From a virus: a DNA stretch of 45,783 nucleotides. Each line of letters starts with the position of its first letter. Position 1 is the stretch's first letter. Of the stretch, positions 9,201 to 18,535 are shown in pieces. The notes beneath the pieces are model-generated. The model made no database searches. It was given only the letters and a program-made list of their open reading frames with translations, and was not told where the DNA came from. The stretch spans positions 1 to 45,783 of IMG/VR virus record IMGVR_UViG_3300020478_000014. One strand, written 5' to 3'. The position numbers and the translations under genes are program-made.

Positions 9201-12200
9201 ATGAATAGAAACGAGTGTTTGGTTTCATACGTGAAACCTTATATCCAACGTTTCTAGAACGTATCCATGGAATAGCAGTCTGTGACAGTATAGAGTCACC
9301 TAAAGACTTACGATCAATACGTGGAACAACACGAGTTCTAATACCTTGACGTGTCTGGTTATTAACAACACGGAACGTACGACGTTCATGTAAGTAGAAT
9401 AAACCTTGACGACGCTGACCGTGACCTGCACGACCTAACTGACGACCAACACCATATCTACCAGATCTAGATAGGTTTCTAGTTCTAGAAGTTAGTGTTT
9501 CTCCAGTCCAGTTAGTCTGCCATGAACGCCACTGAATAGGTGCAAAACCATTCTGGTCAATATTAAGGTCTCTAGCAACAGAAGAGAAGTCACCTTCAAC
9601 GTTCTCAACTCTAGCAGGTAAACGCTTAGTATCAATCCAATCATCAGATGCAGGATTCAAGTCGATACGACCAATGAAAGTAAACACGTTAAATGGGTTT
9701 ACATTCTCCTGTCTTGATGCATATGGTTGCTCAATAATCTTAGACTCATTGTATTGAAGAGTGATTATATTTGCTTCATGCTTAATAACACCAGATGAAG
9801 AAGACTCATTCCACTCCAGTGCTACGTTAGTTGTATAGTGTGATGGACGTAATAGACCTTCTGCAAAGTCTAAGGAACACTTATAGTCCTCACTTAAGAC
9901 GTCACCAACAGTATGATCGGTGAAGTCATCAACGACATATCCATTCTTGAATCTGTCAAATCCGTTTTCGTCATATGCTTTGGCGGTATCTGCTGCAGCC
10001 TCAAGCAATGATAGTGAAGTATAGAACTCAACCTGTCCCAGACGACGCTCTAGATCACCAATATCTTTCATGGTGAAGCGACGAATCTGCTCAAGGTTAA
10101 TAACTACATCCCTTTCTGGGTCATAGCAATATGGTTTGAGTTCCATTGTTGCCAATAACATGGCATTCTCAACCTTATCAGGAGGTAGTAGATCATCTCC
10201 TGGTTTACCCTGGGCAACAATAAGTTCATTATTGTGACCAAGATATAGGTGATCCATACGACCTTGATACCAAGTGTAGTCAGCACGGAAGTCCGTCTCT
10301 ACACGCATAATATCAAAGATTGTTGATCCACCTGTACCACCAGTGGTATTGAATTCTCGTGAATCAAAATCAAATGACTTACAATTTACATAATATGGAT
10401 CTGTAACGATTCCATTACCAGATGCCTGTTCACCAACACCAGGTCTGAAATCGATTGTGTCAACTAAGAAGTTAATGTTACCATCTAACTTATAGTTGGG
10501 AATTTCTTTAAATGGGATACCAGTGTATGACTGTGCTGAGAAATAATCACCAGTTTGTTCATGTAGGAAGTAGTCAAATACAACCATCAACCTTCTAGTA
10601 GGTGGTGCAGTATTTGGTTCACGAATTAGTTTTGATACATCATAATAGTGTGAGTTCTGAGCAGGATCCAGTTTAAACTGACTGGTAATATTTCTTGCAC
10701 CAGCAACAACTGATCCATCAGCGTCATCAATCAATGCATTTAATTTACCACCTTGATCATCATATCCATCAATAATCTCACCAGGAATGAATGGTAAATT
10801 GTTTAATGATACGTTGTATAATCTCAGTGTAGAGTTAATAAACGATATAACTCTTGCTCTAGCACCAGATGTTCTACCAATAATAACGGTTCCTGTATGG
10901 AAGAACGTTGCTTCATCAAGAACAACATATGGTATCTGTGCATCAAATTCATTGTCAGATTCATATACAGCATGAATCTTATAGACATCATTCAAACCGA
11001 ATGAAATCTCTTTATCTTCAATACGTGTTCCGTAGATCTCACCATAAGTTAGACCAAACTTCAGAACATCATCTTGCTTATCAGTTCTAAGAACTTTCAA
11101 GCAACGCATTTTAGATGCAGTCTTAATCTTACGTGCAACAGTGTTCTTAGACACCAATGCATTCATATGAATCTGAGTAACATTAGTCAATCCAGATATG
11201 GATATAGACTGACGTTCAGCACCAAAGGTAACTGTAAGGTTTCCTGCTGTGTTCTGTGTGTCTAGGTCAAGGTTTTGTCCTACAACATAAGAAGAACCAG
11301 ATTGAGCAGCAATAGTTATAGTAAAGTCACCCTTTGCAAGAGCAGCAAATGCTTCTGATTCAGGTAGTGTAATAGTAATGTCACCATTACTTACAACCTT
11401 GTTAACGAATGATCTGTAAACATAGAATGATTCGTCATCTAGTGACCTCATCGAACGATAAGGTAAGTCAATAGACAGTTCACCATTCTGGTAGTCCTTA
11501 TTGAATAGGTAAGGACGTAATCTTACAACTGAACCTTGAGTATAGTCACCATCAGCAATGGTACCTTTAGTCAAGGAAGTGTCAATCAATGCTTTCTGTG
11601 CTGCATAGTCAAAGATTAGATTTGTTGCACCAGTACCAGAATTAGCAGCACTTAAGTTAATGTTGGTATCATCAATACCACGTACTCTAAGTGATGTTCC
11701 ACCAGTAACATCAGTACCAGTTACACGAACAACTTCACCTGGACGTAGTTCAGTACCAAAGTTAGAACCATATCCCTTAATGTGTGCAGCAACACCTCCA
11801 GTCTGGTCAACAGTAATGTTATAGCAATCAATCTGATAAGGATCGTTAAGTGCTAAGTTACCACCAAATACAATAGCATTACCAACATTTCTACCAACTA
11901 CTGAACGTGTATCCTGTAATTCATATGGGAATACAGCATCAACCTGTCCAACAACACGACCATCTCTAGTTACAACTTCATTCTCAATGAAGTTACCAGA
12001 TACCTGATAGAGTAGGACATAATCTCTAGTACCGTAGCTACCAGTATTAGCACCCTGGAAGACATATGCACTGGATCCAGTAGTACGACCACGAATGAAA
12101 TCACCGTCAGTTAGAGTAACATCTGACTTGAAGTTCATCGCAGTGAACATCTGAATATCAAACAGATATAAGTTATGGAAGTCTGTACCTAACTGTGTAT

Positions 12201-13590
12201 CTGTCTTATAAAACTTTAATTGTACAGTACGTGCTTTACCAATGATCTTACCCTGTCCACTACCAGTAAAATCTGTATAGTTGGTAGTATTAGGAGGTGC
12301 GATCTGCCAGTTATCACGTAATTCTAATGTCTGATATGCATCTGTTACACCATCACCAGTAAGATGTGGGTTACCAAATACATCATATACTCTAACGTAC
12401 TGACCTAATTCAAAAGATATAATACCATTCTCACGACTTTCAAATGTACGTGGTTTAGGAACACTTATATACTGTGGTGTTAAAAATTCTGTGCGATAAC
12501 CTCTGACATATGCTCTACCTGGACTAACTTCCATAGCAAGGTATTCATCAGAAGCAGCGACACCATCCTTAGATGTTGTACCCTGTTGATATACACCATT
12601 ATTAAAGAAGTCATCTAAATGCTCACGAGCAGTTACATCAAAACTATCAATAACATAGTCGCCACTCTCTTCAAAAGTACGACGTGCCATCGTCCTTTCA
12701 AGTTCTGAATAGGCAGTCTTATTAACTAACTGCTCTACCTTACTATTGTTCAGACGTAATAGTTCAATGAAGTTCTTATCAGTGTCATCATTAATTGCTT
12801 TCTTAGTCAGTGCACACTTAATCCTAAATCTATGACCACCAGGTGCAGAATAGTTGGATGATCCAGCAGCATTATCATTTAGTGATGGGTCATCTTCTGG
12901 AGTGATAATAGATTCCGATACTTCGAGACCGATTCTATAAGAAGGATTGTTTGTATACTGATCTAATAGTAAGTGTGCTGATTGAATATCTACAAAATAA
13001 CCACGTATGAAATAGACACCAGCATTAATATAGGCAACTGAACCAGTTGCAGTTGCATCAGCAGGTAATAACTGACCAAATGGTGAACTAACCTCGATCA
13101 AGGTAGTACCAAATGTTATTTCGTTCTCAGCATATAACTGCTCATTAGCAACAAATTCTTTAACTGACTCTTCAGATGTAGTATCACCTGAGTCAACATA
13201 TTTCACATACAGAGTAATGTATCCTTTCTCTGACTCTGTAGCAGGAATTGAATATAATACTTTTGCTTTAACACCAGAAGTTACACCAGTGATTAACTGA
13301 CCAGTAATTTGAGTTCTATAATTCTCTACGTCAACACCTAAGAAGTTCTGCTGTAATATAACTGCCTTAACCTGTAGGTCATAACCGATCTGACCAGGAA
13401 TAACCATGGATCCTTCTTTAAAGAAGTGTTGACCCATTGATTCAATCTGATTCTGAAGAATCGATTGCATTGTCGTGAGTTCTCGAGCCTGGATAGGAAA
13501 CCCTGGGCGGTAGAGTACTCGGTAAAAGTTCTTATTTTTATCGAAATCGTCAAAATAAGGACTAATATTTAGATTAGTATTCTGTGGCAT
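6220..13590 (-). CDS. Large DUF4815-type virion structural protein (2,456 aa)
   Basis: The N-terminus (NLNISPYFDDFD, FYRVLYRPGFPIQARELT, LQNQIESMGQHFFKEGSMVI) is the hallmark of DUF4815 phage structural proteins, which are associated with baseplates and fibres of T4-like marine phages. Around residues 1380-1480 comes a very arginine-rich stretch (RYGVGRQLGRAGHGQRR, then TRVVPRIDRKSLGDS), followed by the PNTRFYSFFDNV motif. From about residue 1680 a DPLAQSFIMDEEGGMFINSV segment opens a beta-rich domain. VGExxTGxTSGA-type units and Ser/Gly/Thr-rich beta repeats fill the rest. It starts 4 nt after the gp8-like stop with only a weak ribosome site, so coupled translation is likely. Baseplate-associated fibre or tail-lysis-free structural protein are the options; no enzymatic motif is seen. 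Confidence 0.85.
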   Translation of the reverse strand: MPQNTNLNISPYFDDFDKNKNFYRVLYRPGFPIQARELTTMQSILQNQIESMGQHFFKEGSMVIPGQIGYDLQVKAVILQQNFLGVDVENYRTQITGQLITGVTSGVKAKVLYSIPATESEKGYITLYVKYVDSGDTTSEESVKEFVANEQLYAENEITFGTTLIEVSSPFGQLLPADATATGSVAYINAGVYFIRGYFVDIQSAHLLLDQYTNNPSYRIGLEVSESIITPEDDPSLNDNAAGSSNYSAPGGHRFRIKCALTKKAINDDTDKNFIELLRLNNSKVEQLVNKTAYSELERTMARRTFEESGDYVIDSFDVTAREHLDDFFNNGVYQQGTTSKDGVAASDEYLAMEVSPGRAYVRGYRTEFLTPQYISVPKPRTFESRENGIISFELGQYVRVYDVFGNPHLTGDGVTDAYQTLELRDNWQIAPPNTTNYTDFTGSGQGKIIGKARTVQLKFYKTDTQLGTDFHNLYLFDIQMFTAMNFKSDVTLTDGDFIRGRTTGSSAYVFQGANTGSYGTRDYVLLYQVSGNFIENEVVTRDGRVVGQVDAVFPYELQDTRSVVGRNVGNAIVFGGNLALNDPYQIDCYNITVDQTGGVAAHIKGYGSNFGTELRPGEVVRVTGTDVTGGTSLRVRGIDDTNINLSAANSGTGATNLIFDYAAQKALIDTSLTKGTIADGDYTQGSVVRLRPYLFNKDYQNGELSIDLPYRSMRSLDDESFYVYRSFVNKVVSNGDITITLPESEAFAALAKGDFTITIAAQSGSSYVVGQNLDLDTQNTAGNLTVTFGAERQSISISGLTNVTQIHMNALVSKNTVARKIKTASKMRCLKVLRTDKQDDVLKFGLTYGEIYGTRIEDKEISFGLNDVYKIHAVYESDNEFDAQIPYVVLDEATFFHTGTVIIGRTSGARARVISFINSTLRLYNVSLNNLPFIPGEIIDGYDDQGGKLNALIDDADGSVVAGARNITSQFKLDPAQNSHYYDVSKLIREPNTAPPTRRLMVVFDYFLHEQTGDYFSAQSYTGIPFKEIPNYKLDGNINFLVDTIDFRPGVGEQASGNGIVTDPYYVNCKSFDFDSREFNTTGGTGGSTIFDIMRVETDFRADYTWYQGRMDHLYLGHNNELIVAQGKPGDDLLPPDKVENAMLLATMELKPYCYDPERDVVINLEQIRRFTMKDIGDLERRLGQVEFYTSLSLLEAAADTAKAYDENGFDRFKNGYVVDDFTDHTVGDVLSEDYKCSLDFAEGLLRPSHYTTNVALEWNESSSSGVIKHEANIITLQYNESKIIEQPYASRQENVNPFNVFTFIGRIDLNPASDDWIDTKRLPARVENVEGDFSSVARDLNIDQNGFAPIQWRSWQTNWTGETLTSRTRNLSRSGRYGVGRQLGRAGHGQRRQGLFYLHERRTFRVVNNQTRQGIRTRVVPRIDRKSLGDSILSQTAIPWIRSRNVGYKVSRMKPNTRFYSFFDNVNVTNYLTPKIIELVKNSSADPTTNETPFVVGETVIGSTSGCRIKVALPNDGGQFNPYLGIQTALPESYASQTDILNIDITAMAETKNPNFYGNIQVGEILTGQTSGAKAVVKDRRIISNNVGEIAGTLFIPNPGEDSNPRFATGTRTFRFTTNEDNSKLPGTVDSSAETTYEARGTLNTVRENVLAVRNAEIVRDTVSQDRTVVTTRTETRQVGWYDPLAQSFIMDEEGGMFINSVEIFFATKDSNIPISMQIRTMENGYPTASILPFSDVTLNPLDIETSENAAIPTKFTFRAPVYIKQSTEYCFVLLSDSNEYKVWISRMGDVDVTGTRTISEQPYAGVLFKSQNASTWTADQYEDLKFVMYRCDFTPTSGQAMFNNCTLGRGNGGVHNLIENPILTLRPKQVLSLPNAFSGSYTVGARILQDPSNAQGTVVEWDTTGATPLLTLSDIDGVFASGFAQSGGGFYNVLKSSQAEVVITTSTINGTGIIVGNTVTNGGGAEGVITSWEVGTGILKANYLKGTFADTDTLTTSNGTTATIQSSGVTYTAGGDSVEGYPTATPTYDSSDKEVLVYHKNHGMHERSNNVSVEGIISEISPTFLTSSLAADATTIAVQDALSFHQTINNLPVSTTNPGYIKIDDEIIAYSSISSTGQTISVNTSGRGANNTTAVAHDANASVICYNLDGIPLIELNKVHTSISCPWLDSYMLHTTSVATNGIRGGGKDVWHSQNIQFETLTPSVLTMNLPETTIRSLVNTTTATSIGDGSTTIDQASFINTGDFVEVVLNDQNQFAAPQMIASEINENNKMEGAKSFSLQVNLATDNSFLTPVIDLDRCSLITTTNRINYWPGGSAEIPSQANIDRAGDTSTDPTGDQNDAVYLTRLARLSQESRTLKLSFQITRSANAFIYPYYKVFTFGSSSRAEDTDWTAFPENINYDTTPSEEILWKDFEYEVNGLNFNAFQVKLVMKSKSQASVPLIADLRATALAT

Positions 13591-13594
13591 TGAA

Positions 13595-15130
13595 CTAGAA
13601 CTCGATTACGATCTTGATGTCTTCAATCTGGTCACCAGCACGAGAGATCGCACTTCTATTATCTATGTAAATCACGTCACCTGAGTTCGGTTGTATCTCT
13701 GGTGAAGCATAACCATTTGTAAATGCCATACCTAGGTCATACTCAGTGTTATTAATAACACGAGTTGAGGAACCTGCTATGATCGGGAAGTTGATATCGG
13801 GGTCACCCGATGTACCAGAGGTGGCACCAACAATGGCATTACCACCTTCGAAGTCAACCAGGTTACCAGTAATTTCAGGGAATACACCGTCAACTCTGTT
13901 CTGATAGAACTTCAAAACTTTTGTAGTATTGTTCCAGGATATTACACGTCCTCTAGCGGTTACTTGCTGACCACCAACAGTACGTGACTGTGTAATGATC
14001 TCATCAGTAGAGAACTGACCTGTGAACGTTGGAGAGAATATTGCTGCATTAGTACCAGATAACGTTAGATCTGCTACCAACTCAGTAGTTCCAAACCTGT
14101 CAGGGTTCATAACCAAACCAATACGACGATAATCGTTATCAGTTGGGAAGTCACCTGAACCTTCAGCGTAGGTGAACTTCGTGTTAATCATCACACGATA
14201 AGCACCAAGTTCGATAGAAGGACCAGCACCATGACCACCGATAGGAGGAATGATAACGTCAATTGCTGCACCAGAACCAGTACCAGCACCAATACCATTG
14301 ATCTCATCAATGATTACTTTACCAAATGTATATCCAGAACCACCAGACGTTACAGTAGCGGATACAACTTTACCACCATCAACAACAATAGAAACACGAC
14401 CACCAGTACCATCACCTTTGATAGGTACGTTTTCATAAGTACCATTGTTATATCCTGCACCAGATGCCTGAATAACAACAGTATCAACCTCACCACCTAC
14501 AGCATCAGACACAACAGCGGTGTCGGACAATACAGGCATATACTCATTAGAGAAGAATTTCAATACCTGACCAACAGGGATCGTATACATATACTTCCAA
14601 CGGTAACCATCAGCAGTTGTGATAATTGAAGTGGATGTCCCAGTAGGCTCAACAGTAGAAGGTTTACCGTTAGGATCGCTAGGACTTGTCCCGTTGTAGA
14701 TGCACTTATAAACTTGGTAAGACGAGTTAACAACAAAGAAATCTGCGTCATACAGTTTCGTAGCACCAGACGACGCTGTTTTAGTCGAGGAGTAATCATG
14801 ACGATACATATCATAAACATAACCCAAACCACCAGTGGTTTGTTCGGGTGGAGTCCAGTCAACACGACGTATAACTTGAATGGTATCATTCGCTAAGACA
14901 CGCTTAAGCGAAATCATATCATCATATACGTCAGAAAATTCCTGAAACGAATCAATAGGTGTGGGTGGATTATTCTCGTTATCCCACGATTGTGGTCTAC
15001 CGATGAATACATACAAACGATCTCTACTAGCACCAGCATCAGTATCAGACTGAATGGGATCTGGTCCCTCCAAAGCCTTAATGAACTTATTGGCAGTAAA
15101 AATTCTAAATTGGTCGGTTAATAGAGCCAT
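13595..15130 (-). CDS. 8: Baseplate wedge protein, T4 gp8-like (511 aa)
   Basis: Two segments match T4 gp8 from memory. Near the N-terminus, a YVFIGRPQSWD...PPTPIDS...LANDTIQVIRRVDW run parallels gp8's FITFGRSEPW...PPYPTDS...LDAVIPRRDW. At the C-terminus, VIYIDNRSAISRAGDQIEDI parallels MIYMENRPPIIMAMDQTEEI, and both end in a short hydrophobic strand. GYRWKYMYTIP matches GYVWEYLFEIP. gp8 is a structural component of the baseplate wedge. At 511 residues it is about 180 longer than T4 gp8 (334). Most of the extra length is a glycine-rich insert at about residues 190-300 and a segment before the C-terminus. A late promoter and an AGAAGGG ribosome site precede it, so it heads a transcript with the next gene. 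Confidence 0.9.
   Translation of the reverse strand: MALLTDQFRIFTANKFIKALEGPDPIQSDTDAGASRDRLYVFIGRPQSWDNENNPPTPIDSFQEFSDVYDDMISLKRVLANDTIQVIRRVDWTPPEQTTGGLGYVYDMYRHDYSSTKTASSGATKLYDADFFVVNSSYQVYKCIYNGTSPSDPNGKPSTVEPTGTSTSIITTADGYRWKYMYTIPVGQVLKFFSNEYMPVLSDTAVVSDAVGGEVDTVVIQASGAGYNNGTYENVPIKGDGTGGRVSIVVDGGKVVSATVTSGGSGYTFGKVIIDEINGIGAGTGSGAAIDVIIPPIGGHGAGPSIELGAYRVMINTKFTYAEGSGDFPTDNDYRRIGLVMNPDRFGTTELVADLTLSGTNAAIFSPTFTGQFSTDEIITQSRTVGGQQVTARGRVISWNNTTKVLKFYQNRVDGVFPEITGNLVDFEGGNAIVGATSGTSGDPDINFPIIAGSSTRVINNTEYDLGMAFTNGYASPEIQPNSGDVIYIDNRSAISRAGDQIEDIKIVIEF
14215..14500 (-). repeat. GxGY glycine-rich insert in the gp8-like gene
   Basis: The insert reads IQASGAGYNNGTYENVPIKG, then DGTGGRVSIVVDGG and VTSGGSGYTFGKVIIDE. 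This two-unit pattern is the same as units in the 15164-17020 gene and in the giant gene near 39320-39595. T4 gp8 has no such segment. Confidence 0.7.
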
Positions 15131-15152
15131 TGTTACCGAATTCCCTTCTCTT

Positions 15153-15160
15153 TATTTATA
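15153..15160 (-). promoter_or_regulatory. T4-type late promoter element TATAAATA for the gp8-like gene
   Basis: The minus strand reads TATAAATA 22 nt before the gp8-like start and 3 nt after the stop of the upstream gene, in a 33-nt gap. It is followed by AGAAGGG (15143-15149), so the promoter, leader and ribosome site are all consistent. Confidence 0.7.
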
Positions 15161-15163
15161 GGT

Positions 15164-17020
15164 TTACTCTGGTTCGTTTCTCAATAGGTTGTCATATGAG
15201 ACCTGCCAGACGTTTGCAGACGCACCAGATGTTCCACCATTTAGTATGTCACTTGACGTGAACTGGTGGTTCAAACCATTCTGCGTAATGGTACCCATAG
15301 CAACCTCAACGTATCCAGATGCATATCCTTGCGGCGATGCATTGAACGATGTGACAACACCAGTAACACCTGAACTAGATCCAGTTACAGTCTCACCAAC
15401 TGTAAAGTTAGGGATAGACCAGTTATTAGCAATAATTCTAACTATTGCAGTATGTGCTTCACCATCACCTAATTGACCTGCAGACTGTACTGTTGCAACT
15501 AATTGGGATGGACTACCATCATATATACTGTCTCCTACCTGTAATAGAGTAGTGTTCTGTCCTCCTATGGTTTCCTCAATACCATATAAAGATGATGCTA
15601 AACCACCATCAAGACTGGTTTCATATTCAAAATCTGTATTTGCATTTAATAGATCAGGTATACCGTCACCTGCACCAGACAATTCGTCATCGTCTTCAAA
15701 TTTCTTATCTGTTAAGACACCTAATGGATCTGTGAATAAAACAATCTCATCACCAACAGAATCAACTAAAGTGTGAGGTTCAACACCAGTTCCAGTAGCA
15801 CTTGCAACACCAGCAACGAATGCAACTATCTGTGCGTCAGTCTGAGAACGACCTGCATCAATAAATGCTAGTTCATCTACCTGGAACACCAGATAGAGAT
15901 CTCTTGTCTCAGGTCTCCAGTCATATACAATAGCAATCTTATTATCACTATTCTCTTGTACACGACGGACACGATCATTAATACTAAACGTATATCCAGT
16001 TATTCCAGTATCAGGATTATCCTGTAAATTGTCTAATGTAATTTTCTGATCATATTTAAAATTAATACCTCTACTGATACCTTTGAATTGGGTAGCAGTC
16101 TTAGAGGTATACCTGAAAACTTCTTTTCCTAGTAATGCTTTACCAGAACCAGGATATGCATTAGTGGTCTCAACGTTTATGGTAACGTCATCAACGGCGA
16201 CGTCTTTGGTTAGACCAGTTATATTATATAGAACCGAGTTTAAGGATTGACGGTTCCTAGTAGTCCTAATAAGGTTGGTATCTCTAGTGAATATAATCTG
16301 AGGTGGTGTTGTGTAACCGTCTCCTGGATTGGTTATATCAATATTAGTGATCTTACCAAGACTAATTGTTGCCTCAGCAGTAGCACCAGATCCACCTCCA
16401 CCAATGATCTGTAAAATAGGAGGGGTCTCAAAGAATTCACCTTCATTACTGATGGTAATATTTTCTATTTGTCCAAACTCGTTAACTTCGGCAATACCAG
16501 TGGCACCTTCTCCTCCACCACCATTGATAACAAGTGCGACATCTTGTCTATTATAATTTCTACCAGCATTCTCTAGTGATAGACCAGTAACAAACCCAGT
16601 AACGGGAACTAGTTCAGCACCAGATCCACCACCACCTACTAGTTGTGCAGTTGTACCACCAAAATATCCATCACCACTAGATCTCATCTGGATATAATCT
16701 ACACCACCATCCTCTTTAAGAAATAGATCAGCACTAGCACCAAATGCACTTAGATCTTGACCTGTAATCTGTAATCGTAACGGTGAGTATCCTTCACCTG
16801 GATCTATAATTTCAACAGATTGAATTTCTCCAGTACTATTAATGACTGGACGTAGCACAGCATCACGAACAGGAGTACCACAATTAGCAACAGTCAATTT
16901 AGGTGGATCATTTACATCATACCCAGTTCCACCAGCAACAACAAATACGTCTTTAACACCGTATGTACTATTGAATACTGGCTCAATCGCTGCTCCGCTT
17001 CCTGGTACTGTTCTTGCCAT
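15164..17020 (-). CDS. Glycine-rich GxGY-repeat virion protein (618 aa)
   Basis: No single named family is recognised. Residues about 25-245 consist of five or six short beta units built on GGTGYDVNDPPKLTV, DPGEGYSP, NPGDGYTTPPQIIF and GGGGSGAxA patterns, probably a repetitive beta-solenoid or beta-roll stalk. Residues about 260-390 form a different domain (VDDVTINVETTNAYPGSGKA, FRYTSKTATQFKGISRG), seen in phage structural proteins where the GxxLIGDExxxY pattern recurs. The C-terminal part carries two units of the VGETVTGSSSGVTGVV type. The start codon overlaps the previous stop (TAATG), indicating coupled translation. Its position between the gp10-N-like protein and gp8 suggests a baseplate-linked fibre or spacer; that role is inferred. 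Confidence 0.8.
   Translation of the reverse strand: MARTVPGSGAAIEPVFNSTYGVKDVFVVAGGTGYDVNDPPKLTVANCGTPVRDAVLRPVINSTGEIQSVEIIDPGEGYSPLRLQITGQDLSAFGASADLFLKEDGGVDYIQMRSSGDGYFGGTTAQLVGGGGSGAELVPVTGFVTGLSLENAGRNYNRQDVALVINGGGGEGATGIAEVNEFGQIENITISNEGEFFETPPILQIIGGGGSGATAEATISLGKITNIDITNPGDGYTTPPQIIFTRDTNLIRTTRNRQSLNSVLYNITGLTKDVAVDDVTINVETTNAYPGSGKALLGKEVFRYTSKTATQFKGISRGINFKYDQKITLDNLQDNPDTGITGYTFSINDRVRRVQENSDNKIAIVYDWRPETRDLYLVFQVDELAFIDAGRSQTDAQIVAFVAGVASATGTGVEPHTLVDSVGDEIVLFTDPLGVLTDKKFEDDDELSGAGDGIPDLLNANTDFEYETSLDGGLASSLYGIEETIGGQNTTLLQVGDSIYDGSPSQLVATVQSAGQLGDGEAHTAIVRIIANNWSIPNFTVGETVTGSSSGVTGVVTSFNASPQGYASGYVEVAMGTITQNGLNHQFTSSDILNGGTSGASANVWQVSYDNLLRNEPE
16280..16950 (-). repeat. GxGY/PP beta-repeat units in the 618-aa protein
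   Basis: Five to six degenerate units of about 35-45 residues carry G-x-GY or G-x-x-Y turns followed by PP or a hydrophobic strand and GGGGSGA loops. They are the densest copies of a module also found in the gp8-like and giant genes. Confidence 0.7.
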
Positions 17021-18513
17021 TAGACTATAACTAGGTTACCGACCATAGCACCATGCAGAGTACACTGGTACACATAAGTTGTACCAGCAGCAACCGTCAT
17101 GGGCACTGTGTATACTAAAACATCTGTTATAGAACCAGATATACCGTCAGTAACGGCAGCACCACCTGATCCTACACGGATTTCAAATGGATGGTTCGTT
17201 GTAGCAGTGTTCTTAAATCTGTATGTAAAACCTCTATACAGATAGATTGTTGGGTTATCTGTTGTATTATCAACTCCTGGACCTGTAAGTCTCCAAGATG
17301 ATGCTCCACTATTTGCAGCACTATAACCCAAAACTGGTGAAATATATGCACCGAATGTATTACTTCCTGTTCCAACAACACTCTGTCCCTCACTGATAGC
17401 AGGCAATGCTGCAGCAGTGTTATTGATAGTTACAGTACTGCCAACAACAACAGTAGAAATGTTGGTCCCTCCAGCAAAAGTAAGAGTAGAATCAGAAGCA
17501 GCAGCGGTATAAGAACCCGTATCTCCTGCAGCCGTTTGGAGGACGTTTTGTACGACATTTGGTGAATCATTAGTGATGGTCAGATTATCACCAGAAATAG
17601 CAGTGCTAACTCCTGTACCACCAATAATATTAATAGTAGCAGTAGTAGAAGCAGCAGTCTTATTTCCTGAATCTGATCCTATTGTCGAGAAAAGATTTTG
17701 ATCTGGGTCACCTAAAGTGCCCGTCATATTTACAGTAACAGTATCACCAGAAAGAGAGGTGGAAATGTTAGTACCACCGACAATATTGAGAGTATCATTA
17801 GGTGCGGTAGCAGTTGTTGTACCTGAGTCTGCTGTAACTGTTTCGAATAGGTTTTGGGTTGTTCCTCCTCCACCACCTGATGTTGTTTCGTCATTTGCAG
17901 GCTCCCATGCTGTATTAGATGCATTCCACTTTAAAACTTGTCCGTCAGAAGGACCACCACCAACTGTTGTATCTACATCAGTAAGTGAGGTGATACCATC
18001 TCCCACATCTATAAGTTTTACCCAAGCACCACCATGTGAGAAATATCCTTTGCCAGTACCATGTACATGTGCAAACATACCATGATAGGTAGATGCATCA
18101 GGTAAACTTGCTTCATCTGTATAAGGTGCATTCCATTTTAGGTATCCATCAGCACCATCACATACAACATATGCTTGACCACTATTTCCTGCCCAAAGTT
18201 TAATATCTCCAGTAGTATCGGGTTTAACTATTACATCACCACCAGAAGCAGTAACAATATAATTACCATTAACATCTAAATCAGATGTCAACTTATCATA
18301 ATTTCCTCCTTCAAATGCAGTATTAGTTGCATTCCATTTAAGGACTTGATCATCTGTAAGACCAACACCAATATCAATCTGTAGATCTGAATTGTTTCCA
18401 AGTTTTTGGTAAAGCTCATCGAAATTGGCGTTAAGCTTTACGGCACCATCACGAAGGGTATCGCCTGTACCATCGTTCGCGGAAGAGCCAATTCCAATTG
18501 TCTGCTTAGCCAT
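17020..18513 (-). CDS. Fibre-like protein: gp9/gp10-type N-terminus, cupredoxin-like C-terminus (497 aa)
   Basis: Residues 1-45 (GIGSSANDGTGDTLRDGAVK, LNANFDELYQKLG) match the N-terminus of T4 gp10 (INIGNVVDDGTGDYLRKGG, ...ENFDELYYELG) and more weakly gp9, the baseplate-attachment ends of those proteins. The middle holds a 'QVLKWNATN' motif repeated three times with variation and three about 48-residue repeats. The last about 110 residues resemble a cupredoxin: His441 in NHPFEIR, then Cys484, His487 and Met490 in YQCTLHGAMVGNLVIV. That is the C-x2-H-x2-M spacing of amicyanin, with His441 as the expected fourth ligand. The stop overlaps the next start (TAATG). A baseplate-anchored fibre tipped by a copper-site-like domain is the inferred architecture. 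Confidence 0.85.
   Translation of the reverse strand: MAKQTIGIGSSANDGTGDTLRDGAVKLNANFDELYQKLGNNSDLQIDIGVGLTDDQVLKWNATNTAFEGGNYDKLTSDLDVNGNYIVTASGGDVIVKPDTTGDIKLWAGNSGQAYVVCDGADGYLKWNAPYTDEASLPDASTYHGMFAHVHGTGKGYFSHGGAWVKLIDVGDGITSLTDVDTTVGGGPSDGQVLKWNASNTAWEPANDETTSGGGGGTTQNLFETVTADSGTTTATAPNDTLNIVGGTNISTSLSGDTVTVNMTGTLGDPDQNLFSTIGSDSGNKTAASTTATINIIGGTGVSTAISGDNLTITNDSPNVVQNVLQTAAGDTGSYTAAASDSTLTFAGGTNISTVVVGSTVTINNTAAALPAISEGQSVVGTGSNTFGAYISPVLGYSAANSGASSWRLTGPGVDNTTDNPTIYLYRGFTYRFKNTATTNHPFEIRVGSGGAAVTDGISGSITDVLVYTVPMTVAAGTTYVYQCTLHGAMVGNLVIV
17026..17370 (-). other. Cupredoxin-like domain with type I copper ligand pattern
   Basis: This is the C-terminal domain of the 497-aa protein. The four potential type I copper ligands are His441, Cys484, His487 and Met490. 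The strand pattern before the cysteine (TVPMTVAAGTTYVYQC) and after it (HGAMVGNLVIV) is that of small blue copper proteins. Copper binding is not proven; many fold members are structural. Confidence 0.65.
17400..17860 (-). repeat. Three about 48-residue tandem repeats (QNxxxT...GGTxxST)
   Basis: The units begin QNLFETVTADSG, QNLFSTIGSDSG and QNVLQTAAGDTG and each continues to GGTNIST or GGTGVST and a DxxTxxN strand. This is typical stalk structure of phage fibres. Confidence 0.75.
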
Positions 18514-18535
18514 AGTTCTTAGTTTTTTACAGTGC

